From Richelia sp. SL_2_1 (GTDB lineage Bacteria > Cyanobacteriota > Cyanobacteriia > Cyanobacteriales > Nostocaceae), in the NCBI GenBank assembly GCA_012033205.1, contig JAAUSO010000010.1, positions 1-64,000 on the forward strand: a stretch of DNA of 64,000 nt. The letters run 5' to 3'. The notes under the pieces were generated by a model that saw only the letters and a list, made by a program, of their open reading frames with translations, was not told the origin of the DNA and ran no database searches. Position numbers and translations under genes: made by a program. This document shows, in pieces, positions 8,796-18,576 of this stretch. Within the stretch, counting starts at the first letter, position 1, and the number at the start of each line of letters is the position of its first letter.

Positions 8796-11582
8796 TTAGA
8801 CCATTTGCGATGCTTCTACTGTAGGTTGTGGCTGTGGTTGGAACATGAACAAGGAGTAAACGACATCTCGACGGATATTTGTCATCATGTCCAAGAATAG
8901 TTCGTAACCTTCGCTCTTATACTCAATTAACGGGTCTTTTTGACCATAACCACGCAATCCTACTGACTCTCTCAAGGCTTCCATTTGTTGTAAATGTTCG
9001 CGCCATAAGGTATCAATCCGCTGTAAAATAAAGAATCGCTCGGCTTGACGCATTAATCCGGGTTGAATTTGATCAACTTCGGCTTCTTTCATGTCGTAAG
9101 CGATGCGGACTTGTTCGTGTAAAAAGGCTTTAATTTCGTTCATGGACATATCTTCTAAATGGGAAGGTTGTACGTCCGATAGTAAATAAACGAATTCTTT
9201 GACCTTTTCAACTAACTTTTCTAATTCCCATTCTTCCGATGGTAAATCTGGATTGATGTAATAATCAACGATGTCATCCATGGTTTTCTCGGCATATTTA
9301 ATAACCTGTTCTTTGAGGTCTTGCCCTTCCAATACTCGACGACGTTCGGCGTAAATTGCTCGACGTTGATTATTCATTACTTCATCGTACTCGAATACCT
9401 GCTTACGAATGTCGTAATAATAGGTTTCAACTTTTTTCTGCGCTCCTTCCAAACTGCGAGTTAACATACCCGATTCTATAGGCATATCTTCCTCTACACG
9501 GAACATATTCATTAAACCAGCAACGCGATCGCCACCGAATATCCGCATCAAGTTGTCTTCTAAACTGAGGAAAAATCTGGTGGAACCGGGGTCTCCTTGT
9601 CTTCCAGCACGTCCTCGCAATTGGTTATCAATCCGTCGTGATTCGTGACGTTCAGTACCAATCACGTGTAATCCACCTAAAGAGATAATTTTCTCATGTT
9701 CAAGGTCTGTAAATGCTTCGTATTCTTTTTTAACGCGGTTGTATGCTTGCCGCATTTTTTGAATTACGGGGTTTTCTGTGGGTGCTTTCTCCGCTGCTAC
9801 TGCAATTTTATCTTCAGCTTCGAGTTCGGTTAAACTACGTTCTCCATATTCTTTCACAGCAACTTCCACGGCTTGTTTAAGAATATTCTCAGCTTCTTGA
9901 CTTATGTTCGTTGGAAATACTTGTGGGGAAGCTTTCCAGGTTTTGACTTTTTTGCCGGGAATAAAACCTTGTCCACCACCACTTGAACTTGGTAAAGTTG
10001 CTCTGTGAGGGGAAAATACATCCTCGTCTTCTGGTTTGACAATTCGGGGCATTAAGTATTCCCGAACTTTTAAACGCGCCATGTATTCGGCGTTTCCACC
10101 CAAAATAATATCAGTACCCCTACCAGCCATGTTAGTGGCGATAGTTACCATTCCTCCCCGTCCAGCTTGAGCGACAATTTCGGCTTCTCGCTCCACATTT
10201 TCAGGTCTTGCATTGAGCAATTCGTGGGGAATGCCAATCTCTTTCAACAATTTGCTGAGATATTCTGATTTTTCTACACTTGTGGTTCCTACTAAAACAG
10301 GTCTGCCGGTTTCGTGCATTTCGGCACATTCTTTAGAAATTGCTCTCCATTTACCGACTTCTGTCTTAAACACCATATCAGCTAAATCTTGACGCTGCCT
10401 GATGCGGTTGGTAGGAATTACAGCTACTTCTAGTTTGTAAATCTTTTCAAATTCGACTTCTTCTGTTTTTGCGGTTCCCGTCATTCCTCCCAACTTCGGA
10501 TACAACAAAAACAAGTTTTGATAAGTAATCGAAGCGAGGGTTTGGGTTTCGGGTTGAATCTCTACACGTTCTTTGGCTTCAATTGCTTGGTGTAATCCAT
10601 CACTCCAACGTCTTCCTGGTAATACCCTACCTGTGGATTCATCAACAATTACCACTTCCCCATTGCGAAGAATGTAGTGTACATCTGGCAAAAATAGTTC
10701 TTTGGTTTTAATCGCATTAAAGATAAAATGAGCCCAAGGGTCTTCGGGGTCGAATAAGTCGTTTACTTCTAAAAGCTGTTCTGCTTTCTGAAAACCTTCA
10801 TCAGTCAAAAGTACATTACGAGCTTTTTCATCGACTTCATAATCTTCTTCTTTATTTAATGCTAAGGCAATTTGGGAAGCTTTGACATATTTTTCGGTAG
10901 GTCTTTCTACTTGTCCCGAAATAATCAAGGGAGTTCTGGCTTCGTCAATTAAAATCGAATCTACTTCGTCAATTACACAATAATTGAAAGGACGCTGTAC
11001 AACATCAGCCATTGATGTTGCCATATTATCCCGCAGGTAGTCAAAACCGATTTCGCTGTTGGTAACATAAGTAATATCGCATTCGTAATTCTTTTTCCGT
11101 TCCATAGGACTCATGCTGGACTGAATTAGTCCTACAGTTAATCCCAAGAATCGATGTACTTGTCCCATCCACTCAGCATCACGACGGGCTAAATAATCGT
11201 TAACGGTAATTACGTGTACACCTTTACCAGTTAAAGCATTGAGATAACTAGGTAATGTAGCAACCAAGGTTTTACCTTCCCCGGTTTTCATTTCGGCAAT
11301 TTGTCCTTTATGCAGAATCATCCCACCTAATAGCTGCACATCAAAGTGACGCATTCCTAAAACTCGTCTTGCAGCTTCCCTAGTTACGGCAAAAGCTTCG
11401 GGAAGAATATCATCAAGGGATTCGCCTTTCTTCAGACGCTGTTTGAACTCTACTGTTTTACCCTTGAGTTCCTCATCAGAAAGAACTTTAATTTCTTCCT
11501 CTAAAAGATTAACTTCAGTAATGGATGGCTGGTATTTTTTTAGTTTACGAGCGTTGGGGTCGCCCAACAAGGTTTTTAGCAT
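8796..11582 (-). CDS. secA: Preprotein translocase ATPase SecA
   Basis: 928 residues. SecA is the motor that drives unfolded preproteins through SecYEG at plasma and thylakoid membranes. Visible motifs: Walker A in KTGEGKTL (about residue 100), Walker B region [30 protein letters not shown] of the second nucleotide-binding domain, NMAGRGTDI and the [19 protein letters not shown] helicase motif VI. The C-terminus ends in QPQPQP-type sequence without the zinc-binding CxCxS tail of E. coli SecA, as is usual in cyanobacteria. A cyanobacterial insertion (about residues 545-620) separates the two last conserved blocks. Single gene with its own terminator. Confidence 0.97.
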   Translation of the reverse strand: MLKTLLGDPNARKLKKYQPSITEVNLLEEEIKVLSDEELKGKTVEFKQRLKKGESLDDILPEAFAVTREAARRVLGMRHFDVQLLGGMILHKGQIAEMKTGEGKTLVATLPSYLNALTGKGVHVITVNDYLARRDAEWMGQVHRFLGLTVGLIQSSMSPMERKKNYECDITYVTNSEIGFDYLRDNMATSMADVVQRPFNYCVIDEVDSILIDEARTPLIISGQVERPTEKYVKASQIALALNKEEDYEVDEKARNVLLTDEGFQKAEQLLEVNDLFDPEDPWAHFIFNAIKTKELFLPDVHYILRNGEVVIVDESTGRVLPGRRWSDGLHQAIEAKERVEIQPETQTLASITYQNLFLLYPKLGGMTGTAKTEEVEFEKIYKLEVAVIPTNRIRQRQDLADMVFKTEVGKWRAISKECAEMHETGRPVLVGTTSVEKSEYLSKLLKEIGIPHELLNARPENVEREAEIVAQAGRGGMVTIATNMAGRGTDIILGGNAEYMARLKVREYLMPRIVKPEDEDVFSPHRATLPSSSGGGQGFIPGKKVKTWKASPQVFPTNISQEAENILKQAVEVAVKEYGERSLTELEAEDKIAVAAEKAPTENPVIQKMRQAYNRVKKEYEAFTDLEHEKIISLGGLHVIGTERHESRRIDNQLRGRAGRQGDPGSTRFFLSLEDNLMRIFGGDRVAGLMNMFRVEEDMPIESGMLTRSLEGAQKKVETYYYDIRKQVFEYDEVMNNQRRAIYAERRRVLEGQDLKEQVIKYAEKTMDDIVDYYINPDLPSEEWELEKLVEKVKEFVYLLSDVQPSHLEDMSMNEIKAFLHEQVRIAYDMKEAEVDQIQPGLMRQAERFFILQRIDTLWREHLQQMEALRESVGLRGYGQKDPLIEYKSEGYELFLDMMTNIRRDVVYSLFMFQPQPQPTVEASQMV

Positions 11583-11919
11583 GGCTTCTTTAATTTAACG
11601 GTTCGTAAGGAAGAAAGATTTTATTGATGATGGCAATGATTATAAGTACCGTTACCTTTGATAACCCGAAAAAAGGCTGGGCAAAGATGCATTCGAGCCA
11701 CAATTAACTCAAAAATAGTACCAATACCAGCCAACGAGCTTACTAAACAGTTGGTTTTAGCAAAGAACTTATATTTATCTAAGATAATAGTATCATTTTG
11801 TCCTCAATGCCGCGTCCCAAACGCCGACCGGGTGAGGGTTGGTTTTCCGTATTTTACGGTTCGGGATGAGGAAAGGGAAGTGGGGAGGTGTGGAGAAATT
11901 TAGATAGATTATCAAAGGT
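11583..11919. other. Intergenic region upstream of secA
   Basis: Holds the secA leader and a 19-base sequence (11630-11648) that recurs exactly at 14390-14408. Open frames here (for example 11658-11903) show no family features, and an embedded MPRPKRRPGEGW start leads to only 20 codons. I see no further gene. Confidence 0.5.
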
Positions 11920-12048
11920 TCAGTGGATATTGGTTGCTAGACCTAGGAGCCAACCCATAGTTAAACTCCAAATTACAATTATTAATAATATACCAACGGG
12001 GTTTTTGTTCAACTTCCGGCGATGACGGTGTTTTGGATAATTTGGCAT
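11920..12048 (-). CDS. Small single-membrane-span protein (42 aa)
   Basis: Reads a very basic N-terminus (MPNYPKHRHRRKLNKNP) followed by one strongly hydrophobic helix ending in WLLGLATNIH. A cationic head plus a single transmembrane helix is a common layout of small cyanobacterial membrane proteins, and the reading frame has a clean ATG and TGA. I cannot name a family and no strong Shine-Dalgarno is visible. It overlaps a longer but less protein-like open frame (11912-12112), which I reject. Confidence 0.45.
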   Translation of the reverse strand: MPNYPKHRHRRKLNKNPVGILLIIVIWSLTMGWLLGLATNIH

Positions 12049-12407
12049 TTTCAATTTTTTTGAAGCAGGAACTACTTTGAAATATCATAATCTCTCGGCG
12101 ATTTTCAAGCACTAATAGTTCCTATAATATTTATTAAATATTGTCCATATTATTTATTTTGCGGTTTTTCAGTTTGAATCGAGAAAATGATTGCACCCTA
12201 AAAGTAGTTGGTTGAGAAAAATTAAAAAAGGATGTCCCCAATGACCGGAAAAATTCCAAAACTGTGCAGAGCAACTCTTACAGATGCTACTTAGTCTAAC
12301 TATCGAGTTTGAATCAATCCACAGCAATTTCCACTAGGTAATGCTACTCTCAATGTCAGCAATTACGTATATTCACTAAGTAAAATCCAATTATCAAATA
12401 CTAAAAA
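12049..12407. other. Intergenic region between small ORF and yjbQ-like gene
   Basis: AT-rich sequence containing the probable promoters of the two diverging genes. No gene, terminator or repeat recognised. Confidence 0.4.
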
Positions 12408-12821
12408 ATGTCTCACTATCAAAAATTACTGCGAGTTTCTACAATCGGTAAATCCTTGTACAATATTACTCCTAAGATTGAAGCAATAGTTGCCGAATCG
12501 GGTGTTGAAACTGGGCTTTGTACTTTATTTTTGCGTCATACTTCGGCTAGTTTAATAATTCAAGAAAATGCCGATCCTAATGTATTATTAGATTTAGCGA
12601 ATTTTATGGCTAAACTAGTACCTGAATCGGCGAAATACATCCATGATGATGAAGGTGCGGATGATATGCCTGCCCATATTCGTACTGCAATTACTCATAC
12701 TTCCGAACATATTCCAATTAATCGGGGACATTTGGTATTAGGAACTTGGCAAGGAATTTATATTTGGGAACATCGCCAACGTAATCATAATAGAGAGTTA
12801 GTTGTTCATATTTCTGGATGA
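12408..12821 (+). CDS. yjbQ: YjbQ/UPF0047 family protein (secondary thiamine-phosphate synthase-like)
   Basis: 137 residues, full family length. Conserved segments: TGLCTLFLRHTSASLIIQEN, then DGADDMP-like DEGADDMPAHIRTAI and the terminal GTWQGIYIWEHR. The His and Asp/Glu residues in these motifs form the family's active site. Members show weak thiamine-phosphate synthase activity in vitro, but the physiological role is unsettled. Followed by the Nif3-like gene 100 bases downstream on the same strand. Confidence 0.88.
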   Translation: MSHYQKLLRVSTIGKSLYNITPKIEAIVAESGVETGLCTLFLRHTSASLIIQENADPNVLLDLANFMAKLVPESAKYIHDDEGADDMPAHIRTAITHTSEHIPINRGHLVLGTWQGIYIWEHRQRNHNRELVVHISG

Positions 12822-12920
12822 TTTGAACAAGAGGGATTAGGGAATTAAAACCTGAGAAATTGCCTTTTTGATAATTCACATTAGGCGTAAATTAGTTAAT
12901 TATTATTAAAAATTAAGTAA

Positions 12921-13723
12921 ATGAAAATCATCGATTTAATTACCTGGTTTGAGGAATGGGCAAATCCTGCATGGCAAGAAAATGGGATAATTGTGGATGG
13001 CAGGTGGAACCAGGAGTGTTAAATGAAGATGCAGGGGTGTTGGTATGCCTAACTCCGACTTTGGCTGTGATGCAAGAAGCTATCAACTTAAAAAATGCCG
13101 GCAATCCGGTTAATCTAATTTTTGCTCATCATCCTTTGATTTTTACTCCTCCGAAGTCGCTGCGTATTGGTGATGCAATTGGGGAAATGGTACGTTTAGC
13201 ATTTATTCATAATATTGGTATTTACAGCGCTCATACTAATTTTGATCAGGTAAATGATGGTACGGCGGATGTTTTAGCGCAGCTTTTAAATATGAAGGAA
13301 GTATCTCCGATTATAAATACACAACCGGGTTTAGGATATGGACGTGTTGGTTTGCTTGCTCCTAGTTTAACTCTACGGGAACTGCTGACAAAAATTCAAA
13401 CTTTACTCAAACCGCCTAATTTAATTTTTTCTCCAAATGCGGATTTGGAGATGTCTGTGGAAAAAGTGGCGGTTTTGGGCGGCTCTGGGGCTAGTTTTAT
13501 TCCAGCGGTAAGTAAAACTGGTGCAAAGGTATATTTAACTTCTGACTGCAAGTTTCATCAGTTTCAAGAAAGCCGTGATACTGGAATTATTTTAGTTGAT
13601 GCTGGACATTATGCTACTGAACGTCCTGCTTGTGAAGTTTTAGCGCGTAAGTTCGGTGTTTTTAATCTGACTTTTGTACAGTTAAGTCATAAAGATGAGG
13701 ATTTCCGCCAATTTTTCTTTTAA
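12921..13723 (+). CDS. Nif3-like dinuclear metal-centre protein, one-base frameshift
   Basis: The real start is the ATG at 12921 (MKIIDLITWFEEWANPAWQE). The frame breaks at about 12979-12983, in a run of A bases before TGG, and continues in another frame as WDNCGWQVEPG. Adding one base gives 267 residues, the normal size of the Nif3/YbgI family. Motifs LIFAHHPLIFTPPKS (metal-binding HH), SAHTNFDQ, and DAGHYATERPA near the C-terminus are the family's metal ligands. Function is debated (GTP cyclohydrolase-like fold, hexameric ring). The break is more likely a sequence error than decay because the rest is pristine. Confidence 0.85.
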
Positions 13724-14019
13724 TTTATTCTACGTATATTATCAAAAAAGTATTATTAAATACTTTAAGATACTTCACGCTATTTGGTAAAAGTAAAAAA
13801 TACTACACAAAAATAAGTATTTACTTGATAGCGTATAAATTGCTATAGTGATATTTACTCCCTTGTGGATAGAGTTGAGAGTTTTAGCTCTAGATGAGCG
13901 TTATCTTATAGCTGTGATTTTAATCACAAATTCAAGTGAATAAGATCACTTAAGAATACTTGTAGCTGCGTCAAAATAATAGATGATGAAATGCTAACCT
14001 AACTTAACTTTAACTAACA

Positions 14020-14226
14020 ATGATTCGCGCACTTGTTGAATCTGCTTTTCAAACCGGATATTTAAGCGTTGAGTCCGAGGGGTTGCTGCATCAAATGCTA
14101 GCTACCAGAATATATCAGGCGGAAGATGTTGCTGCATTAACACGACTGTGTGATGCTGTTCGCGCAGGTAAAGTTAAGCGGGAAGCATCTTCAAATATTT
14201 CTACGGGATTTCTGGCGCAAAAATAA
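14020..14226 (+). CDS. Small conserved cyanobacterial protein (68 aa)
   Basis: Begins with MIRALVESAFQTGYLSVESEGLLHQML and continues with an Ala/Leu-rich helical stretch (EDVAALTRLCDAVRAGKV). The composition and a clean ATG start, preceded by a 296-base AT-rich spacer, suggest a real gene. The layout resembles small helical proteins found widely in cyanobacteria, but I cannot assign a role. Confidence 0.65.
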   Translation: MIRALVESAFQTGYLSVESEGLLHQMLATRIYQAEDVAALTRLCDAVRAGKVKREASSNISTGFLAQK

Positions 14227-14750
14227 TCATCATCGTGTCCACAACAAGATATGATTTGCTCTCAAATATTATTTGATAAATAAAAGTTAATATTATTGTT
14301 CGATCAGTGGGTCAAGCTGGCCGGATATTGAGTTAAGATATATAACATAGAGGTGGATTAATCGGAGTCCGCACCACCTACTCCCAGCAATGGCAATGAT
14401 TATAAGTAGGCAAATTAGACAACCGCAATATTCACTTGCTTTGGAGTATCATTTAATTCATAATGATAGAAATGATTTATCAGCGATATTTTATTTGGTC
14501 GGCGAGAATTCCCAGTTATTTCATTTCTATGAAGCAAATATTCCTTGAATAACTAATTCGGAGTTGAATTTTTGGAGTGCGGCGAGCAAAATCATTTTGT
14601 TAAACCCAAAATTTACGTAAAACTGGCTAAACATCAGTTAATTGTACCGATTTGGGTTATAATACCGCACTGTGTGATTTTGGTTATGTATTGGGTTAAT
14701 CCCAAATTTTGACAGATTTATTACGTTGAAAAAAAGGTAGAAGCGCACTA
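14227..14750. other. Intergenic region with repeat and a possible 52-codon ORF
   Basis: Contains a short inverted repeat (GGTGG at about 14352 with CCACC at about 14374), the second copy of a 19-base repeat (14390-14408), and an open frame 14390-14548 reading MAMIISRQIRQPQYS, then LALEYHLIHNDRNDLSAIFYLV to NIP. That frame looks somewhat protein-like but has no Shine-Dalgarno. No other gene seen. Confidence 0.4.
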
Positions 14751-15062
14751 ATGCTACACCGCAAGATTTATCAACTATGCTGTGATGCGCGGGAGATATG
14801 TATTTTCTTGCGGGACCAGCAACGCTGGATTGACAAAGCCCGCATTATAGATATCGAGGGAGATTTAGTCACCCTGCGCTATGAAACTGAAGAAGATGAT
14901 GAAGTTTGTTCTTGGGAAGAAATGGTTCGTCTTGAAAGTATTGGTGCTGTAACTCAAAAGCTTGCTTCGGTTCCGCGAGGTAATGTTGAACCTCTGCTAA
15001 CTGAGGATTGTCCGGAAGCTGAACGCATTCACAATCCGTCTAGTGATTCTAATCCTGAGTAA
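14751..15062 (+). CDS. DUF6679-like cyanobacterial protein
   Basis: 103 residues beginning MLHRKIYQLCCDAREICIFL, with DQQRWIDKARIIDIEGDLVTLRYE and a conserved CSWEEMVRLESIGAVTQKLASVPR block, followed by a variable acidic tail. The first 85 residues match my recollection of a cyanobacteria-specific family (DUF6679) of unknown function. The WIDKARIIDIEGDLVTLRY part suggests a small beta-barrel. Convergent to the MBL-fold gene with only about 15 bases between them. Confidence 0.7.
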   Translation: MLHRKIYQLCCDAREICIFLRDQQRWIDKARIIDIEGDLVTLRYETEEDDEVCSWEEMVRLESIGAVTQKLASVPRGNVEPLLTEDCPEAERIHNPSSDSNPE

Positions 15063-15077
15063 GCTGTTTTTAGTTGT

Positions 15078-16730
15078 TCATTCTTCGCTTTCAAAGGCTG
15101 GACAGTAACCTTCCAGTGTTACTTTAAAATTATACAAAGGGGACGCGGAATTCCAACACCGCTGTCCCCTTTGATGTTTACAGGTTCCGCAGCAATCTAT
15201 AGTCCCACGGTTGCCGCGATCGCCATTTTGGTTGAGTAATTCTCTTTGAGATAATCCGCGCAATACAAGTTCTTCTCCTTGCCAGCGTACCTCAATTAAG
15301 CCGGTGTCGGCGAATTGTTGCCAACGGGGGTCATTTGTAATTCTATTGGTAAGTGTAATCAAGATTGCTGTTTCCAGTTGGGTAAGTTCTCCTGAATAAT
15401 TAGTATCTGGGGAGAAAGGTTGTAAGAATGTATCTCCGATCGGAAGCTGAACTAGGGTTTGAATTTGGGGAGAATGGACGTGATAGCGATTTTGCAGTTC
15501 TTCTAAACCCGTCAAATCAGCTAAATAACTCGGTGAACCATGGACAAAAACAACGTGTTGGGGTCGCAAATTATGAATTAATTGGGTAGTACCTGGTCCA
15601 TCGCTATGCTGTGCTAACAGGTAGCTTTCTACTGTTCCTAATCCCGGATAATGTTCTGCTTCAACGTCAGTTTTTTCTGGTTGTAAAATCAACCAAGAAT
15701 GAGATAGCGATCGACAATATTTATTTAAATCGGTTGTGGAGTCGGTAAGGATAATACAGGGAGAATTGCCAACATTGCCTACTATTGAATCTTCTAATCG
15801 ACGGACGCGGGGACGCACTCGTTCATCCCAAAATAACGGTTGATGACGAGCAAAGTTCTGAACTGATGCGGGAAGATGGGGTAGTAGATCTAAATAAGCA
15901 TCGCATCCCGCAGCAATATTTCCATCAACCCAAATATCTATATCTCTACCAGTAAAATGATGATGACTACGGAGAAGCATGAGTAATTCTTGACCTAAAC
16001 CCAAGAGGGGTGTAGGCATTAACACTGAAGTTCCTTCAGCGATTGCACGATTAATTCTTTCTGCTAGTTGATTTTCTTGATGGCGACGATGGGGGTGACG
16101 AGCAGTACCGTAACTACCTTCTACAATTAACACATCTAATTCGATTCCGCGTAATTCTTCCAAGCGAAAACCTTCTACCAATCGCGAGTTGGATAAGAAA
16201 AAGTCTCCCGTATACAACAATTTATAAGAGCGTTGGGAAGTTGTATAGGTGAGTAAAATTGCTACTGCACCCGGTAAATGTCCGCAGGGAAAAAATTCTA
16301 CTGTGAGATTTTCTTTAAGTTCTATGACTGTGCGTAGTTCTAATGCTTGGAAAAATGAGCAGGTTTCTTCAGATTTTTGCTCCAACCAATTTAATGGTAG
16401 TAACTTACAGGTGACAACGCTGGCATAAATTGGCATCAGGGGAAATGCCTTGTGTAATGCTAGTAATCCTCTTGCATGGTCTGGATGAGCGTGAGTTACT
16501 AGTACAATGTCGGCTGGTAACAAAGTATTATTGGGACGTGCGGACTTTTTCAAGTCTTTTGTTAAAGGTGAAATATCTGCTAAACCACAGTCGAGCATGA
16601 TAAGATGAGGTCCCATTCGCACCAATAGACACATACCTTCGCTATCTTGATGGACACCATAAGTAAAGCATTCTAATTCACTTTGGCTTTCCCCTTCATC
16701 AACAGAGGCTATTGAATAGCCTTCGCTCAT
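15078..16730 (-). CDS. MBL-fold metallohydrolase, beta-CASP-like
   Basis: About 550 residues from the ATG at 16730, which follows a G-rich Shine-Dalgarno (GGGGGGAT); an in-frame ATG at 16745 would add five residues. The metal site HAHPDH is at about residue 78, with later ligands in FFPCGHLPGAV and LLYTGDF. The region IVEGSYGTARHPHRR to WILQPE matches the beta-CASP insert of RNA/DNA-processing enzymes, and the segment HVVFVHGSP supplies the last His. A C-terminal extension has a Cys cluster (CCGTCKHQRGQRCW and YCPAF) that may bind zinc. Likely a nuclease, substrate unknown. Confidence 0.75.
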   Translation of the reverse strand: MSEGYSIASVDEGESQSELECFTYGVHQDSEGMCLLVRMGPHLIMLDCGLADISPLTKDLKKSARPNNTLLPADIVLVTHAHPDHARGLLALHKAFPLMPIYASVVTCKLLPLNWLEQKSEETCSFFQALELRTVIELKENLTVEFFPCGHLPGAVAILLTYTTSQRSYKLLYTGDFFLSNSRLVEGFRLEELRGIELDVLIVEGSYGTARHPHRRHQENQLAERINRAIAEGTSVLMPTPLLGLGQELLMLLRSHHHFTGRDIDIWVDGNIAAGCDAYLDLLPHLPASVQNFARHQPLFWDERVRPRVRRLEDSIVGNVGNSPCIILTDSTTDLNKYCRSLSHSWLILQPEKTDVEAEHYPGLGTVESYLLAQHSDGPGTTQLIHNLRPQHVVFVHGSPSYLADLTGLEELQNRYHVHSPQIQTLVQLPIGDTFLQPFSPDTNYSGELTQLETAILITLTNRITNDPRWQQFADTGLIEVRWQGEELVLRGLSQRELLNQNGDRGNRGTIDCCGTCKHQRGQRCWNSASPLYNFKVTLEGYCPAFESEE

Positions 16731-16843
16731 ATATCCCCCCCGCAAATCAAAGATTTATTCAACTTTTAATCATTTTTGCAGAAACAGGAGAGGAAGTAAT
16801 ATCAAATTCCTCTCCATCGACTATTTAAAGAAACATCACGTTT

Positions 16844-16966
16844 TTAATGCGCCGAACCATTTCCGTGATAGTTGTCTGAATCATAAAAACCATTCTTGGT
16901 CCCAAAAATTAAGCATGACAATGTAAACACGACTGTCAGTACTACTAGAATTAGCTTTACATCCAT
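16844..16966 (-). CDS. Small membrane protein ending in a polar motif (40 aa)
   Basis: Starts MDVKLILVVLTVVFTLSCLIFG, one transmembrane helix, then a polar tail GTKNGFYDSDNYHGNGSAH. The ATG is preceded by AAAGG at a suitable distance. The distinctive tail looks conserved-protein-like, and I have a faint sense of similar small cyanobacterial proteins, but I cannot name one. It lies between the MBL gene and the insertion-sequence remnant, on the same strand as the leftward FaRLiP arm. Confidence 0.55.
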   Translation of the reverse strand: MDVKLILVVLTVVFTLSCLIFGTKNGFYDSDNYHGNGSAH

Positions 16967-17290
16967 ATTCTTTACCTTTTACTTTTATAAGTTCCTATCT
17001 TTATAGGATACTGCTGCTATCAACTAGATGACAGAGAAAATTTTAATAGCATACAATTGCTAATTTTGCAATGAGTAAACTTACTCCAATCCGTCAGATT
17101 GTAGTTCATCTTGGGTAGTGTGTCTATCTCACATTGCTACATTTTCGGTTTTATTCTCATTCTTTTTTCCACTTTCAGTAAACCAAAAAGTTTTCTCCGA
17201 ACAGCGAATGATATTAGATACCATCTCAATAAATTTAATAGTAGTGATAAAGCCGCAGGGATGAACCATCTTAGACGAGCGAAGATACTC
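16967..17290. other. Intergenic region before IS remnant
   Basis: AT-rich. Two overlapping open frames on opposite strands (about 17111-17349) show no family features and run into the insertion-sequence end, so I do not call them. Nothing else recognised. Confidence 0.4.
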
Positions 17291-17534
17291 TCAGGACTTA
17301 CGTACGCAACTGGCACATTGCGATAGCGTATGCGTAAGCGCAAATCCACGTAGTGTCCCCGAAGGGGAAAGCGAGTAAGGCAAGCAGATCGCCATTTGCT
17401 AGCACATTAGTACTATCAAGACTCATCGGTAAAATCAGCCCTTCTTATAATTGTTAACAGTAATTAATCTGGTAAGTAGTCTTTCAAATTTAATGAGAAA
17501 ATGATTATGGAGTGCATCATTAAATTGGTTAGCA

Positions 17535-18227
17535 ATGAGATTTACTAAACTTAATTATTGCCAATACTTCCGCCAGTAGTCAGATTAATTATACAATTAC
17601 AAACTTAGCAGAACATTTAGAACAGATAAGTCATGACACAATCAATCGCTATCTTAAAAATGAAAAATTAACTCCACGTTTACTTTGGGATAACGTTAAA
17701 GATTTAATAGTTGTTGACGAGGATACTTGTATTATATTTGATGATACGGTTTTAGATAAAAGATTTTCGGCTATAAATGAAGATATAGAAAGTGGTAAAA
17801 CAATAAAGATTAAAGGGTTTCCTGCTGATCAAAAAGTGAAACAATTCCTTGGTTACTGTCTCTACCGATAGAACGGATTATGTCGCAACTAATGACTTAT
17901 CTCAAAGTTATGAAGGATGTTGCACAACAGGTGTGTAAAATCCGTTGGAAAATAGAGGAGCCAGCGCGTTGCGGGGGTTCTCCCGTTGTAGCGACTGGCA
18001 TGAGTTTCATAGGGAAATAAAGCAGTTAACTGGTATTGAATCTTGCCAATGTCGCAAAGCACGTCTTCAACGAAATCATATTGCCCCTCGTGATGTTAGT
18101 CTGGCTTAGACTTAAAAACTTAGCTTATAAAACAGGTGAAACTGTTTATCAAATCAAGCATAATTTACTTTCCAATTATCTAATTGAGCAGCTAAAACGC
18201 CTAGATATTATGATGTCTCCTGTGTAG
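17535..18227 (+). pseudogene. Transposase remnant, IS701/IS4-like DDE
   Basis: Pieces in different frames give a recognisable cyanobacterial transposase: RFTKLNYCQYF, then LAEHLEQISHDTINRYLKNEKLTPRLLWDNVKDLI and IIFDDTVLDKRFS (first catalytic Asp region), a jump to IKIKGFP, VCKIRWKIEE, then FHREIKQLTGIESCQCRKARLQRNHIA, and finally WLRLKNLAYKTGETVYQIKHNLLSNYLIEQL to the stop at 18227. The middle part, including the second catalytic Asp, is missing, several stops interrupt it, and a 41-base palindromic element splits the IEE/FHRE junction. It cannot be active. Confidence 0.8.
17960..18001. repeat. Palindromic element inserted in the transposase remnant
   Basis: Begins GCCAGCGCGTTGCGGGGG and ends GTAGCGACTGGC, two imperfectly complementary arms around TTCT. 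Removing it with one GAG copy restores the transposase codons for K-I-E-E-F-H-R-E; GAG occurs on both sides and may be a target duplication. Such short GCCAG...CTGGC palindromes are dispersed in Nostocales genomes. Confidence 0.65.
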
Positions 18228-18304
18228 CTTTTTATGCGCTCGGTGCGCGAAGCGCACCATAGAAGAGTGCCAGTTGCGTAAGCCCTGACAATTAAAAACT
18301 GAAA

Positions 18305-18505
18305 TTATGAGTCCATATTGATGACATTACCCATTAATTGATTTCCGGGAATATCCGTTCTTTCTTCTTCAATATCTTCTTTTTCAATCCAAAGAAAAAG
18401 AATAGCGAAAACGGGGAAAGGTAAAATATAAAAAACTAAGGGAATCATTATCCAAGGCAACCAGGAAGCTGCGTATTCTCCTGTAAGTTGCGTCATATCT
18501 ACCAT
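18305..18505 (-). CDS. psaI2: Photosystem I subunit VIII, far-red form (PsaI2)
   Basis: 66 residues. The core ASWLPWIMIPLVFYILPF followed by FAILFLWIEKEDIE is the single transmembrane helix and C-terminal E-R/K-E-D motif of PsaI, which binds PsaL at the trimer or tetramer interface of photosystem I. It has about 12 extra residues in front and about 20 behind the core compared with standard PsaI of roughly 40 residues. ATG at 18505 has a good AGGAG site about 8 bases upstream. It is last in the leftward arm, about 70 bases after psaL2. Confidence 0.85.
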   Translation of the reverse strand: MVDMTQLTGEYAASWLPWIMIPLVFYILPFPVFAILFLWIEKEDIEEERTDIPGNQLMGNVINMDS

Positions 18506-18576
18506 GATTTATTCTCCTGTTTAGATAGAAGTAAATAGTGATTGCAAATTTCGTTTTTATTTGGAGTTTTTAGCCA

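Larger units (their letters stand above)
17291..18288 (+). mobile_element. Decayed IS701-like insertion sequence with terminal inverted repeats
   Basis: Left end TCAGGACTTACG, then TACG and CAACTGGCAC (17291-17316); right end GTGCCAGTTGCGTAAGCCCTGA (18267-18288). The right end is the reverse complement of the left apart from one mismatch and a 4-base TACG duplication in the left copy. The roughly 1-kb interior holds a broken DDE transposase. Short palindromic sequences (about 17320-17395 and 18236-18262) sit just inside both ends. It borders psaI2 at the edge of the FaRLiP island. Confidence 0.75.

Noticed and set aside
11658-11903. 81-codon open frame upstream of secA
   Set aside because: Composition is not protein-like and no domain is visible; start is an alternative codon.
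11912-12112. 66-codon frame on the minus strand
   Set aside because: The overlapping 42-residue frame with a clean basic head and helix is more convincing.
17111-17349. Overlapping open frames on both strands before the IS remnant
   Set aside because: No family features, and both run into the IS end and its palindromes.
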